From assembly GCA_030998225.1 (NCBI GenBank), contig JAPYXD010000522.1, positions 4,650,001-4,714,000 on the forward strand: DNA of 64,000 bases. The letters are read 5' to 3'. A program made the position numbers and the translations under genes. This DNA is from Diplolepis rosae. Taxonomy: Eukaryota; Arthropoda; Insecta; Hymenoptera; Diplolepididae. Of the stretch, positions 46,475-58,800 are shown one piece after another (position 1 is the stretch's first letter; each line of letters starts with the position of its first letter). The notes beneath the pieces were generated by a model. It made no database searches. It was not told the DNA's origin and saw only the letters and a program-made list of their open reading frames with translations.

Positions 46475-47779
46475 AAGGGTTTCCCAATAAGGGTGATATG
46501 TTTTGAAATTGAAAAAAAACACTGAATATTCATTCGGAATTGATCGAAATCTTTTTTATTATATTGGATATTCTATGCCATTTATGATTTAAACAATATA
46601 TCGGCCAAATGTCCCCCGAGACTCTTCTTGCATACCCGAATGCGTTCAAGCCAATTTTCGATGAGTTTGTGGAGCATTTCTGGTGGTATGGCTGCTATAG
46701 CGGCTCGGATATTGGTTTCAAGCTCTCTAATTGTCTTTGGTTTATTGACATAAACCTTAGATTTAACGTATCCCCAAAGGAAATAATCCAGAGGCGTTAA
46801 ATCGCAAGATCTTGGCGGCCAATTGAAAGGGCCATTTCTTGAGATAATCGATTCTCCAAACTTTCCTCGCAATAAATCTATTGTTTGGCCAGCAGTATGA
46901 CAAGTTGCGCCGTCTTGTTGAAAGTAAAGGTCCTCTGCATCAATATCATCATATTCCGGAAAGAAAAAGTCGGTTAACATGGCCCGATATCGCTCTCCAT
47001 TCACAGTTACGGTTCGGTTCACGGCGTTTTTGAAAAAAAATGGTCCGATGATGCCACCATACCATAAACCGCACCAAACGGTTAGTTTCTCGGGATATAA
47101 TGGAGATGAATGAATGACCTGAGGGTTTTCCTTACACCAATAACGACAATTTTGCTTGTTTACAAAGCCGTTGAGCCAAAAATGCGCCTCATCAGAAAAG
47201 ATGATTTTTTGATGAAAATTGGGATCATTTTCAATTGATTCCAGAGCCCAATCCGCGAACTCCCGACGCAAACGATGGTCATTAGGCTTCAGTTCTTGGG
47301 CCAGAATCATCTTATAGGGATGCAGGCCAAGATCCAATCGCAAAATACGCCAGGTAATCATCCTGGACAGGCCCAATTCCTGAGATCGGCGTGGCACGGA
47401 CAATTCACGGTTTTCCTCGATACTGGCCTGTACGGCGGCTATATTCTGTGTAGAACGTGCGGTACGCATACGATTTTTAGGCTTAGTATCCAATAGAGTA
47501 AATTCACTCTCCAACTTATCGATTATTCGACGAATTGAGAGCGCGGATGGAGCAGAATGACGACCATATTTTGCACGATATGCTCTTTGAACACCGACAA
47601 AACTTCTCGAATTTTGATAAAATAATTGGACAATTTCCAAACGTTGTGGAAGCGTGAAATTACTCATGATTAAATGGCAAACCTTACTCATGACAACTGA
47701 CAGCAGACGTCAAAAATTTCAGTTCAAATGAGCCCGATAGGGACATTCAAAATCATATCACCCCTATTGGGAAACCCTG
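46475..47779 (-). mobile_element. Complete DD41D (rosa-like) Tc1/mariner transposon
   Basis: Terminal inverted repeats AGGGTTTCCCAATA.GGGTGATATG, flanked by TA at 46473-46474 and 47780-47781. 1305 bp with one intact transposase gene on the minus strand. DD41D elements are an established Tc1/mariner lineage in insects. Confidence 0.92.
46582..47691 (-). CDS. DD41D Tc1/mariner transposase, intact
   Basis: 369 residues from the ATG at 47689-47691; a second ATG eight codons later is also possible. Residues 9-110: two helix-turn-helix units (LPQRLEIVQLFYQ, SIRRIIDKLE) bind the terminal repeats. Catalytic triad: Asp167 in IIFSDEAHFW, Asp260 in YFQQDGATCHTA, Asp302 in DLTPLDYFLWG. The last two are separated by 41 residues. 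It cuts and pastes the element at TA sites. No stops or frameshifts, and both terminal repeats are present, so this copy is a candidate for recent or current activity. Confidence 0.92.
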   Translation of the reverse strand: MSKVCHLIMSNFTLPQRLEIVQLFYQNSRSFVGVQRAYRAKYGRHSAPSALSIRRIIDKLESEFTLLDTKPKNRMRTARSTQNIAAVQASIEENRELSVPRRSQELGLSRMITWRILRLDLGLHPYKMILAQELKPNDHRLRREFADWALESIENDPNFHQKIIFSDEAHFWLNGFVNKQNCRYWCKENPQVIHSSPLYPEKLTVWCGLWYGGIIGPFFFKNAVNRTVTVNGERYRAMLTDFFFPEYDDIDAEDLYFQQDGATCHTAGQTIDLLRGKFGESIISRNGPFNWPPRSCDLTPLDYFLWGYVKSKVYVNKPKTIRELETNIRAAIAAIPPEMLHKLIENWLERIRVCKKSLGGHLADILFKS

Positions 47780-47831
47780 TAGTTGTTTGCGGCGCTAGTC
47801 ATTACACTTGATATGTCACGACTAGTCCCGG

Positions 47832-48110
47832 CCATTTTGATTTTATCGATCTTGTGTAGTAGTAATGGATTTTAGTAGACGCATGCGCAGTTCAAATGTA
47901 CAAGGCTTTGCCAGTAAGATGCTAACGCTTTACGAAGAAGAAGAAGAATAAGAAGAAGGATTGAGCTTCGTTTCATGACTATCGGCGCATGCGCAGTTCA
48001 ATTTTTATATTTCATTCCTTTGTAGCGCAATGTAGTACATTGCGCTACTGTTAACTGTAGCGAAAAAACGAGTTTGCGCGCCGGTGGCGCATAAAATTTG
48101 TTCTCTGCCG
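47832..48110 (+). repeat. About 275-bp repeat, inverted copy at 48405-48668
   Basis: CCGGCCATTTTGATTTT...TCGATCTTGTGTAGTAG and GCATGCGCAGTTCAAATGT are shared with the minus strand of 48405-48668. Left copy lies inside the TTAA element, right copy just outside. Contains GCGCATGCGC-like motifs. Confidence 0.8.
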
Positions 48111-48404
48111 ATAGAGAGAGATAAAGAATAACGCATTTATCCTCTGTCGATAAAGAATAGCGTGAAAGGAACAATTAGAAGGGTCTAACAAGCATCAAAA
48201 GAGCGAGAAACATTTGCTGTGCATCGCGCGCCAAATCGCACCCACAGCGGCCACAGCGCGCCCGAACTGTGGGTATCATAATAATCAGAGTTGAGTCATA
48301 ATATTTTGAGAATATACTTTCAAGACATGACCCAATGGATTAATGAAAAAAAAAACGATTTTTTGAAAATGCTGCATAGGGCGCCCCCCTTAATAAATTT
48401 TATG

Positions 48405-48668
48405 TGCCTCTGGCACATAAACGCGTTTCTGCGCTACAGTTGAGAGTAGCATAATGTTGTGTATTACGATATAGAGGAACATAATGTAAAAATTGAACTA
48501 CGCATGCGCGTATTACGGTACAGCGGAGCGTAATCTTCTACTTATTCTTCTTCTTCTACGTACAGCGTTGGCACCGTACTGACAAAGCCTTGTACATTTG
48601 AACTGCGCATGCGTCTATTACAAAACGCTACTACTACACAAGATCGAAAAAATCAAAATGGCCGGACG
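48405..48668 (-). repeat. Inverted partner of 47832-48110
   Basis: Complementary over most of its length to the left copy, including ACTGCGCATGCGTCTATTAC. Confidence 0.8.
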
Positions 48669-48810
48669 TATTCGCGAAATTTCATGTGAGATAAGCGATA
48701 ATCACGGCAATTTCGACCTTTTCAGATTGGATTCGAGTGTACGCATAAAAATTCGTTAATGCGCCAAAGTCACACAAAATATATAGAATGTATATGTATG
48801 TATATTAGAT

Positions 48811-49040
48811 TTACAATAAATGTAAGGGAAGTTTATTACCAGAACACAATGCAATTTTACAATACATTTATATTAAAATTATAATACATATGCTGTAATG
48901 TACATTTTTTGGATGTTGTGAAGTTACAATACATTTGCAGTAATTTTACAACACTGTATTTTAAAGATACATTTTCATGTATTGTAAAATTACATTGCGT
49001 TTTGGTAATAAACTTCCATTACATTTATTGTAAAATTACA
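48811..49040. repeat. Foldback MITE of ACAATACATT units
   Basis: TTACAATAAATGTAAGGGAA at 48811 is mirrored at about 49010-49035. The inside is a succession of TTACAATACATT-like palindromes. Similar units occur at 37920-38040. Confidence 0.75.
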
Positions 49041-49544
49041 ATAGAAATTTTTGACAGTGTATATTTGTAAACATTATTTGCATAACAACAAACTTACAGT
49101 TTATAATATCTATTTATGCAGATAATTTAGTAAAATAACAGACGAGTCATAGTTGTCAAGTTTCGTAACAATTTTATTGCATGCCAGATTTTTACAAAAA
49201 TTTACGGAATAATAGTTTTTTGAGAAGACAGGATAGAAAACAATCCCTATGACTTTTTTTAGTCTCATTAATACTTAACGAATAGAGACTATATAACGGA
49301 AGCAACTGGAACTGTCCATTGAAGAATCACTAGTTGTAAGCAATATGTCAATTATATGAAAACAAAATTTTTTATATCATTTCTTGTTACTTGATACTGT
49401 CCTATTTGAAAAAGTAAGTATTTAGGAACACGTAGGTATGTTGCTAGAAACTCATAGACCATGGCTACCCCGAAAATCATCCGTAAATTTGGAAAAAGGG
49501 TTTCTAAAATCAAAAATTTTATAATTTTATTTCTAGTTATTTAA
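49041..49544. other. AT-rich intergenic DNA
   Basis: No gene or repeat boundary seen. Confidence 0.4.
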
Positions 49545-49720
49545 TGGTGACGGAGCACTTGAATGGCTAGGTAAGGTCAGGATCGGGTGGGTCGCGTGCT
49601 GCATTCGCGAGCATCCGGAAGTCGCCCGATGCTTTAGGTGCCTTGGTCACGGCCATTGTCTGAACACTTTCCGAGGCTTCCTTTGGCTTCGTTTGGCTGT
49701 ACGAGTAAAACTTCCTATAT
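49545..49720 (+). pseudogene. R1-like ORF1 zinc-knuckle fragment
   Basis: The frame reads VRIGWVACCIREHPEVARCF and then RCLGHGHCLN, the first zinc knuckle and preceding conserved segment of R1-clade gag. Fragment only; distinct from the copy at 14837. Confidence 0.75.
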
Positions 49721-49844
49721 CCTAGAGCAAAAAAAAACTCTATAGTCGATTGAATGCAATTCAGAGGTTTTTTATAGAATCAAAAATGTTTACTAATGTA
49801 TATTATATACTGTGTAAAAGTCATCTAATTTGGCCTCATTAAAA

Positions 49845-52800
49845 TCAGAATACCTGTTTTAAACTAGATGGCGATTCACTCTCTCTTTTTCTACCTCCTT
49901 TAGAACTTCCTGCCCCATTGTACAATACGGGTTTTATAAAATTTTTATAGACGGTGTCAGTTGCTCGACAAAAGACTTCTGCTCCAAGAAAAGCAGAACC
50001 TCTATGGTTTTCACAAAGTGCTATAATTTTTGTGCCATGATATAAAGGGCTACCTTCCCAACTATACTTCTAAAATATAAAGCAGTTTGAATTTTCATAT
50101 TTCTTCGAGAAAGACAAGGATACTCAAAAAACTTTATTTAAAATATTTTTATTAGAATTTAATAAAATAGGTGATTGTTGGTAACTTCCACTAGAAGTAC
50201 AGTTCCAATTCTTTTTACTTACTTTATAATCCACTCCAACTATATAGACTGTTATATACCTCCTTTCATAAGACAGAAATTTGGCTTTGTTGCATCCAAT
50301 ATTGGAATCTGTGTAACAAAATAATACATGTTATATTAATATTTATGGTAATGTATTTAAAATTTTTTCGACAAATGGTATGTTGCACTATTTATCATTT
50401 TCATGCAACCAGAGAAGAGTTTTAGCACTGTTCCTGAATCTCATTTTTGCCAGTCCAAACTCAAAAAAGCAAATCTACGAAAGCTTACGGATATCTCTGA
50501 AATTTCTCATCAAATTACCAAAAAATTCTATCACCACATGTAAATTCTGATGTAACGTCACTAAAAATAAGTACCTTCCTTTAACCTCTAAAACTTTTTC
50601 CTGGATCGATTCCCCCTAAAATTCTTACCTGAGAAGTTATTTAATTGTCACGATATTTTTTGTACACTGTATATTAAGTTCGTGAGTACATATTAAATTT
50701 TTTTCAAATTCTCATTATAAGAGGAGGTATTGGTTTTATGTGGGAAATCATTTTCGGAATTTTCATCAAATCTTTAAGTTCTAAAAGCCCCTGAGGCAGA
50801 AAGAACAGTTTTTACGAAAGCCTGCGTGGGAAAATTTCATGGCAGTCTATTGTCTGATCCGGGCTAGGTCTGGCAATATATAGACCGGTTAGTATAAGTT
50901 CTGGCGCTGGTCAGCATTCCATGACAAAAAATTTTATATGTGGCAAACTAAATTTTTTTTACACGTTTCTAAAAATTCATAGGTTAGTTTTCAAGCATTT
51001 AGAAACATTTATCACGCGAATGGAAACAAGTATCTCCTTCTTGCAAATATTGCTACAACTTACTTTATGATTCAAAAAATTTCGAAGATTAAGTTTTGAC
51101 TTTGCGCGTCATATTACTAGTCTTCATCGCTCAAACATGTTGACAAATCGAATAATCTGTCAAAAGTTTCAGAGCAAGAGCTTTACTGAAATTTTTGACG
51201 CATGAAAAGTGCAATGCTTACTAGTCAAACGGTGATCTATTTCTTAATTAAAAGCTAAGTACAAACCCCGTGTATCTAATAAAGAAGAATATAAGAAAAG
51301 ATTGAATTACTGTGAGAGGTTAGGATTTTTAATCGAAATCAATAATTGTTCAATTGCATTGGTTTTTCAAGCAAAACTTCATCAACTGACCACCAATTAG
51401 TGGCGAACCAGCCGCGAAATAGTGGCTGACTACACGGAGAGAAAAGTTTTGTTCAAATCTAACATATCGTTTTTTTTATTGAGTTTATTAAATTTAAGAC
51501 AGTAATTTGTTTATATTGACCAAGAACTTGTTTCATTTGAGTGAATACAAAATATGTAGCTTCTTAATTGAAAAAAATTATGTGTTTGAAATGATTTGTT
51601 TGATTAAAACAAGAGATTTTTTGAAACTGATCAGTAGAGTTTGTTTGATAATAATAATTTATTTTAAACAATAAGATTATTTGTTTAATTCAAACAAATA
51701 AAATTGGCAGAGAAGTATGGAATGCATCCGCGCTAAGGGCGCTGACGGTATTTCCTGATTTTCTAACCTCGCGTCATGTGTTCCGGGTTCCGCGTCCGAT
51801 ATATCGATCGGAAATCTAGTTGAATCCAGTGCAATCTAGTGAATCCAGTGCAATAAGATGTGATTTGAGCGTCGGGGATTTCCTGCGTAGTCCGGCGCGA
51901 AGAACTCTTCACTCTCGAAGAACTAAAGAGAGCGGGTGGAAGGCTTTAGGCAAATACAGCGCCGGGTATCGATGTGGTGCCGAACGAGATCCTTAAAGAA
52001 GTGATCGGGGTATACCCGGAGATCCTCCTAGAAGCCTTTAATTCCTGTCTTTGGGAGGGGAGGTTCTTCGTAGACTGGAAGAAGCAGAGGTTGGTCCTGC
52101 TGAGGAAGGCCAACAAGCCTCTAGGGGTTGCCTCGTCGTACAGACCAATATGTCTATTGGATACGATGAGGAAGCTTCTGGAGGAGTTGATTCTACAACG
52201 GCTTCAGGCTCCCTTGGGCGGGGAGAACGGTCTCTCGGAAAACCAGTTCGGATTCAGGAAAGGCAGGTCCACTGTGGACGCTATCCAAGCTGTGGTTAAC
52301 ATCGCCACAAATGCAAGAAAAGGAACTGGTATGCTTAAGGGATTCTGCGCGTTGATCAGCATTGACATACGCAATGCGTTCAATACCGCGAGCTGGAATA
52401 TCTGCATCGAGGCGATGATGCGGAAAAAGGTTCCAGACTACCTGCTGCGAATTATAGATGACTATCTGAGTGACAGGTAGGTGATATACGAGGGCAAAAA
52501 ATGTCTCTCAAAAAAGAGATGACATGTGGAGCCCCTTAAGGGTCGCGTGTGGGTCCACTCGTTTGGAACGTCATGTATGACGACTTCCTGCGCATGGACC
52601 TACCTGCTGGAACGTGCATCGTCGGCTTCGGGGATGACGCACTTGTCGTTTCCACCGCTGACGACGTCGGAATCCTAGAGCTGAGGATCAATGATAGTTT
52701 GCGGTGAGCGAAGCGCTGGTTGGATAGCAGAGGCCTTAAAATGGCCTCTGAGAAAACCGAGGCTTTGCTGGTTATGGACAGGAGATCTTTCCAATACCCG

Positions 52801-55800
52801 AGGATCGTTCTTGGAGAACATGAGGTCGAGTGAAAATCAAGCATTAAGTACCTGGGGGTGCAGCTGGATCGTAGGCTTAGCTTCGGCGAACACCTAAAGA
52901 TCGCAGCTGCCAAAGCCATCAAATGCGGAGTAAACTTGGCTCGACTAATGCCAAACATTGGTGGACCCAGTGAAGCGAAAATGAGACTGGTGGCGAGCGT
53001 GGTCCATTCGAAGCTGCTTTATGCAGCTCCGGTCTGGGCTAATGCCCTGCAAAACCATGCTATCCAGAGGAGGCTGTTCTCGGCGCAAAAACTTGTCGCG
53101 CTGAGAATAGTTTCAGCATACAGAAATGTCTCGACGAGTGGTGTGTTGGTCCGGGCGAGCGTCCCGCCAGTAGATTTATTGTCGGAAGAAGGACAGGAGA
53201 CCTTTCAGCTCCGCAAGCTTACCTGCGCTGACTTGCAGCAAATTGCTCGTGCAAAGGAGGCCATCCGCAAGAATGAAAGGCGCAGACTCGTCGAGAAATG
53301 GCAGATGAGATGGTATGGTGAGCAGACCGGGAGATGGACCTACCGCCTAATCCCGGAGCTCGCCACCTGGCTGAACAGAAAGCACGGAGAAGTCGGCTTT
53401 TATTTGGCGCAAGCGCTCTCAGGCCATGGCTGTTTTAACGCGTACCTGAGGTGCTTCAAGAAAAGAGACGACGAGTCGTGTAGCTACTGCGGATGCCTCG
53501 TGGACAATGCAGAGCACACACTCTTTTTCTGTGCCAGGTGGGGCATGGCAAGAGAGGCTGTCGGTCGGGAAGCGGGCGCACAACTCACCCCCGACACGAT
53601 GGTCCCCCTCATGCTCCAGTCTGAACGGTACTGGACGGTTATCGAGTCATTCCTCACACTTGTGATGAAGAAGAGAGAGCTCGATGGGCGTCAAGAGCGA
53701 AACAACGGGGAGGGCCAGTAGAAATCGCATCAGGGCCTGCACCCGCGGTCCTGCGTCTCGTGTGGATTCGACTGTCTGCATCGTTCGAGGGAGGATTCTT
53801 TTTAGTCTTGCCATGGCTGGTGCGGCTTGTCGGTTCGCCTGGCGCGCGTGTGACCGCGGATGAAAGTCCCGGGCGAACGGATGACGGAAGAGTCGTACGC
53901 GACTTTAAGCTGGAACCAACCACTCGTGAAGTTTAAAGCCGAAAGGCGGTCCCGCGGGTGAAGTATTGGTTCCAGAGAGGGTTTTTTTTTGTTTTTAACA
54001 GGTATGCCTAGACCCGTCCTAGGAGAGTTCTGTACAACGTCCATAAAAGATTTCGCCATTTTTTCTCCTCACAAAAAAATATGGAAAAAGTATTCGAATT
54101 ATTAAAATCGTGCTAAATGTCAAATGATATTATTATTTAAATCTGACGTGTGCTCTGAATGTAAGAGAGAATTAAAAGAGATCAAATGTTCGAAACTAGA
54201 GAAAATGTTCTGAAACAAACCTTTCGAAGGTAAAATCTGAGAAAATAAATTAAATATTTAATAACAACACATGTAAACGTTTCAAAATATCTTTTTGAAT
54301 CAAACAAAAATCGCCAAACGAAGAATTTATTCCAATCAAACAAACAGTTGTTCGGCCGTATACTTAAGGAATAATTTGTTTGAATCAAACAAATATTTTT
54401 CTCAATGTAGCCGCTGGCTCGTGGCTGGCCAGCTGCTGAATAGCGGCTGATCGTACAAAAACGTTACGGTTCTGGTCAGCCCCAGACTAGGCCTTATAGT
54501 CAGCGTCAGGACTTGAAACCAGACAGTCTGGTCTGGCGCTGGCCAGTGCCATCAAATTTTTTCACACTGCAGTGTCTGTCTGTTAAGTGTACGGCGACTG
54601 ACGGCACAATAACTTTCGAAACAATTATCGGATTGGATTGAACTTTAGCATATTTTATCGGAGCCTGAAAAGTGAGCACAGGTTCGTTAACTAACCATAC
54701 CCGCCCAAGATTGTAAAAATGAAAGCATTTTTTGTGTTTTTGAACAAATCAAGGAATACGATATTGATTTCTTATAGTGCTCATAAAGATCTACTAATTA
54801 TCCTTCGAACATTTTTTGATTGATCTAAAGTTAGAAAAGTTAAAGTGTGTTGAAACTTTAAAAAAGTCAATACCTAACTTCCATTTACCAGTTAAATTAT
54901 ACGAGATGCGAAAAAACGATACGATATAAAATTGTTTGCTACAAAAAGATATACAAATTTGAATCGCTGCATTTTGTCATTAGATCTATATTTTTGTCTA
55001 TAATATCAAAAACTACCATTGTAAATCAAAAATTGAATTTTTTAACCAGAATACGTGAAATACAGGTAAACGTAGGATTGCAAAATTGTTTATCGTAATG
55101 AAATTTACAAATTTCGCCTGACACAGTGTCTGAGAAAGGTTATATTTTTTGTTTTAATTTAAAAAATACAATACAAATTTAAAAGTTCCATTTTTTAAAC
55201 AAAATATGTGGGATACGACAATAGCGTTGAAATTCAAAATCCTTCGCTTAAGCAGAGTCTACGATTCTTTATCCTCTCCGAGATATTTGAAATAAATAAA
55301 TTTTTTTAATCATGTAATTATTCAGAAAGTTATAGAAATATATACAGAAAGTTGAACGCGAAGCGCAAGTGTCGTGAAGAAAATGTGTTTATTAAGGCCG
55401 ATGGAGCCTGAAGTAAAAGCGGTCAAACTTGCGAGCGATGAGAACTTGCCCGCGATTTTAGGAGATTTCTAAGAAATTTACACTGAAAGAAATGCTTGGT
55501 ATTTATCAGCCATATGAATATAACTGAATGTTTTTAAGTAATTCTACAAAATATATTTAACATTTAACCAAAAATATTGCTGCAATAGTAATTCATATGG
55601 TTAGAATACATATACAGGCTGAACTGATACAAGCAAACCTTGGTTTTCGATAAATCTCCAATATAATATAGGTCAAGGAACCACAATTTTGTCTGTATCG
55701 TCGGATTTTTTTTTCAGTGTATCTATTCAATTAATATAAAATCATTGATCGAAGCTTTTTATATTTGTTTTTCAATTGAAAAAATCGGGACTATTTTTAA

Positions 55801-58800
55801 TTAATTGATTTCTAATTCACCTAATTTCAGTTGATTTGAAAATGTCAAACAAAGAATGTATCTAATAAATAAAAATTTAATAAAATTCCTGAGCTGATTT
55901 ATATTCATTATTGGAAGAGTATCTAGGCTTACTGAAAAAAAAGAGCTATTAGTACCGAAATTTTTGTAAATGTAGCAACGCCCTTATTAAAATGTACGTT
56001 GTGTCTTGTGACGTGGTATTTTTCCACGCACAAAGTTTGTTTTTTTTAAAGTCTGTAATTGTTGCAAACCTCGAGCAGAGAATCATGCCCGAGGCTGTCT
56101 GTGACAGTCGATAGTCAGGGGTCGAGCGTAATGTGCTCGGGAGGCTCCTGATTTTGACTTATATTTATGTTCTTTTCTTGTTTATAAATTTTAATGACAA
56201 GTTACCTGAGGGGAGAGGTTAAACTCTCGGGGAACCTATTCCTATCTTCCAGACCAAGGGTTTCAACTACGCACAACACTGGCCTTAATCTCTATTACTT
56301 TTATGTTTCTTTTCACACACACACAAGCACCACGAGATCGCCGTCCGGTCGATGGCGATCAATACTCTTGCCACGGCCGAGGCCTCACCACGAGCGATGG
56401 AGGAAATAACTCTACACGGCACCACGACACTTCAGCACACTACGAAGAGGATCCTTGGTGCGTCAGGCGGATGTGAGTCCCGCCTGCTCAAGAACACCAA
56501 GGAGAGGATTTCGCCGTCGCTTTGTTGACAGTTTGTCAACAAACTAACCTGTGCGACGAGGTTGATTCCGGTAATCGCCACGTAGCGGCGCTAGAGATCG
56601 GCTTACCTTCGCCACCTGTTGCTCGCGAATATGAACTCAGCGTAAGTGTCGGTACTTTGAGGCCTTTCTCTTTTAATTCAAAATATTAAGGATGGCAAGC
56701 CGTGGATGCTGGCGAGGGCGTCGACGACTTACAGGTAGCTTTTGACCTATTTCTCTGTACTTTGAATTTCAATTATAGTCAAATAAAGTGAACGGTAAAT
56801 TTTGGGTGGTGTGCGACGCTAACACCTCGCCACGAGACTTCCGAGGCGGCAGCCTATAGGTCAGCCTCATGATTAAAATAAATTAAATTCAGTCCTCGCG
56901 AATATCGTTGATTGGAACCTGCAAGGTCGTTTTAAGGGCACGGTTTCTTGCGCCCACGAACCCTAAATTTCATCGTCGAACTATTAAGTGTCCGTGATCG
57001 CGAGCAGTGATGCTGCTCCTCACCCCGCGCTCTCCGCGGTAATCTTAGAGGTCCCGGCAGCTTCGGTTACGAAGGTGCAGGGTGACCCGTCACGAGCGGG
57101 CTGGTAAATTCGATAATTTCATTATTAATTCAAATTTTTGGTTATTTTCGAGTAAAATAACCTGGCGCTCAACTCTGCGGTAGTAGCCGAAATTCATTGC
57201 GCGTTCGGGATTGGTTTTGTAATAGGGTTAGGTTGCTCGGGGTAAAACTAGATTACCCCGGATTTTGTAAATACGTTCTTGATTAATAAATGTTGAAAAG
57301 TGAGCCTATTCGAGTAATTGGTAGAGTTGGTTGGAAAAATTAACCCAACCTAAGATAAACTAACCTCACCATCCTCTAATCATATAAGCTGCAATAACTA
57401 AAAATAAGGTTACAGTCTATAACGCACTCTCCCACGTAATCTGGAAGACGTGATCTTGAACAGAGGTAACATTGCTGTAGAATTGCTGTACCAATGTTAA
57501 GGGACTAGTGCTGCCCCGAAAAAGTGCAACAACTATCCCTTGAACAAAAAACAGCATTCCCATACTTTAAGATTGTATGTAGAAACATCGATTTCTGGTA
57601 GAATTTTTAAAAAAAGGAGCTTATATTGACGGATAAACGTAACAGTATTGTGACCTGGCAACACTGTTCCCTTTCTTCAGCTTGACTTCTGTAGCCCGCG
57701 TGGAAAAATTTCATGGAGTTGGCAGCACCGGACAAGACTGTTCTGGCGCTGACTATAAAATGTACTTACATTTTAATTAAGAAATAAATCACCATTTGGC
57801 AAGTAAGCATTCCACTTTTCATGCGTCAAAAAATGCAGTCAAGCTCTTGCTCAGAAAATTTTGACAAATTATTCGATTTGTCAACACGTTTTAGCGATGA
57901 AGACTAGTAATATGACGCGCAAAGTCAAAACTCAATCTTCGCAATTTTTTGAATCATAAAGTAAGTAGTAGCAATATTTTCAAGGAAGAGATACTTGTTT
58001 CTGGTTGCGTAATAAATGTTCCCACAAGCTTGTTACTAGCCTATGTATTTTTCGAAACTTGTGAAAAAATATTTCTTTCGCCACATTTAAACTTTTTATC
58101 ATAAAATTCTGACAAACGCCAGATCTGAGCCAGACCTGGGCCGGATCAGGCAATAGACTGCTATGAGATTTTTCCACACGGGAGGTACTCGACACACATA
58201 CACACTCACACAGTCAGCTTGGAAGCGCACGTGATATCGAGTCAGCTGTATGAAACTATAAATGTTATTTATTAAAAATGTTATTAAATCAACACAGAAT
58301 TACGACTGAAATACTCAGTGATATTAAATTTCTAATGATGTTCAAATTTGAAAGAATAATATTGAAATCATTGACATCAAGTTATTCAAACGCATATCAC
58401 AGTTGCTCAATGATGGTTAGGTTAAAATTGCAACGTTGCACGATCTACGAGTCTGCCAGTCGTGCACTAAAATTTTCATTATGCGGGCCCATGAAATATT
58501 TTCAAAACAGCATAGCTCGACGGGGCCCCACGGGACTCTACTATTTGTACGAGGATGGGACTTGCATTCAACCTCAAGTAGAGCTGCTGCTCCATATTAA
58601 ACGCAGCAAGTATATATACTAGTGCACAAACTGTATCATATTTTTTTCTGTGTGGATACTTATAATTTAAAAATGGGTGAAGAATCTAGATTACTATTCT
58701 CTAATAATACCAACTACAGATTATTTCCAGTAAAAATTACTCACACATGTCGAATGGGGATAAGTCAAACACGGTACTGCGTTCGAAAGTATTCAATTCG

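Larger units (their letters stand above)
45621..48389. mobile_element. TTAA-flanked transposon with GGGGGGCGCCCTAT termini
   Basis: Left GGGGGGCGCCCTATCCAGCA and right complement GGGGGGCGCCCTATGCAGCA, flanked by TTAA (45617-45620 and 48390-48393). TTAA duplication is piggyBac-like. It has no ORF of its own and hosts the DD41D transposon at 46475-47779. Without that it is about 1.46 kb. Confidence 0.85.
51433..54407. mobile_element. TA-flanked element with CAC.GAGAGAAAA termini, carrying an R1-like pol
   Basis: Left CACGGAGAGAAAAG, right complement CATTGAGAAAAATATTTG, TA on both sides (51431-51432, 54408-54409). Both ends hold TTTGTTTGA and TCAAACAAA repeats. The R1-like pol remnant (51899-53721, 3'UTR to about 54060) lies inside, so it inserted into this element. 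Confidence 0.6.
50821..54570. repeat. MITE with GTGGGAAAATTTCATGGCA termini, interrupted
   Basis: Left end GCGTGGGAAAATTTCATGGCA (50825); right end (complement) GTGTGAAAAAATTTGATGGCA at about 54570. The part 50821-51262 is an inverted match of 57769-58182. A 2.98 kb TA-flanked element (51433-54407) splits it. Confidence 0.7.

Noticed and set aside
45621..48389. Autonomous piggyBac
   Set aside because: TTAA target fits, but there is no piggyBac coding sequence inside; the only gene belongs to the nested DD41D element.
53654..54059. Minus-strand frames over the R1-like 3'UTR
   Set aside because: GC-rich non-coding tail of the element.
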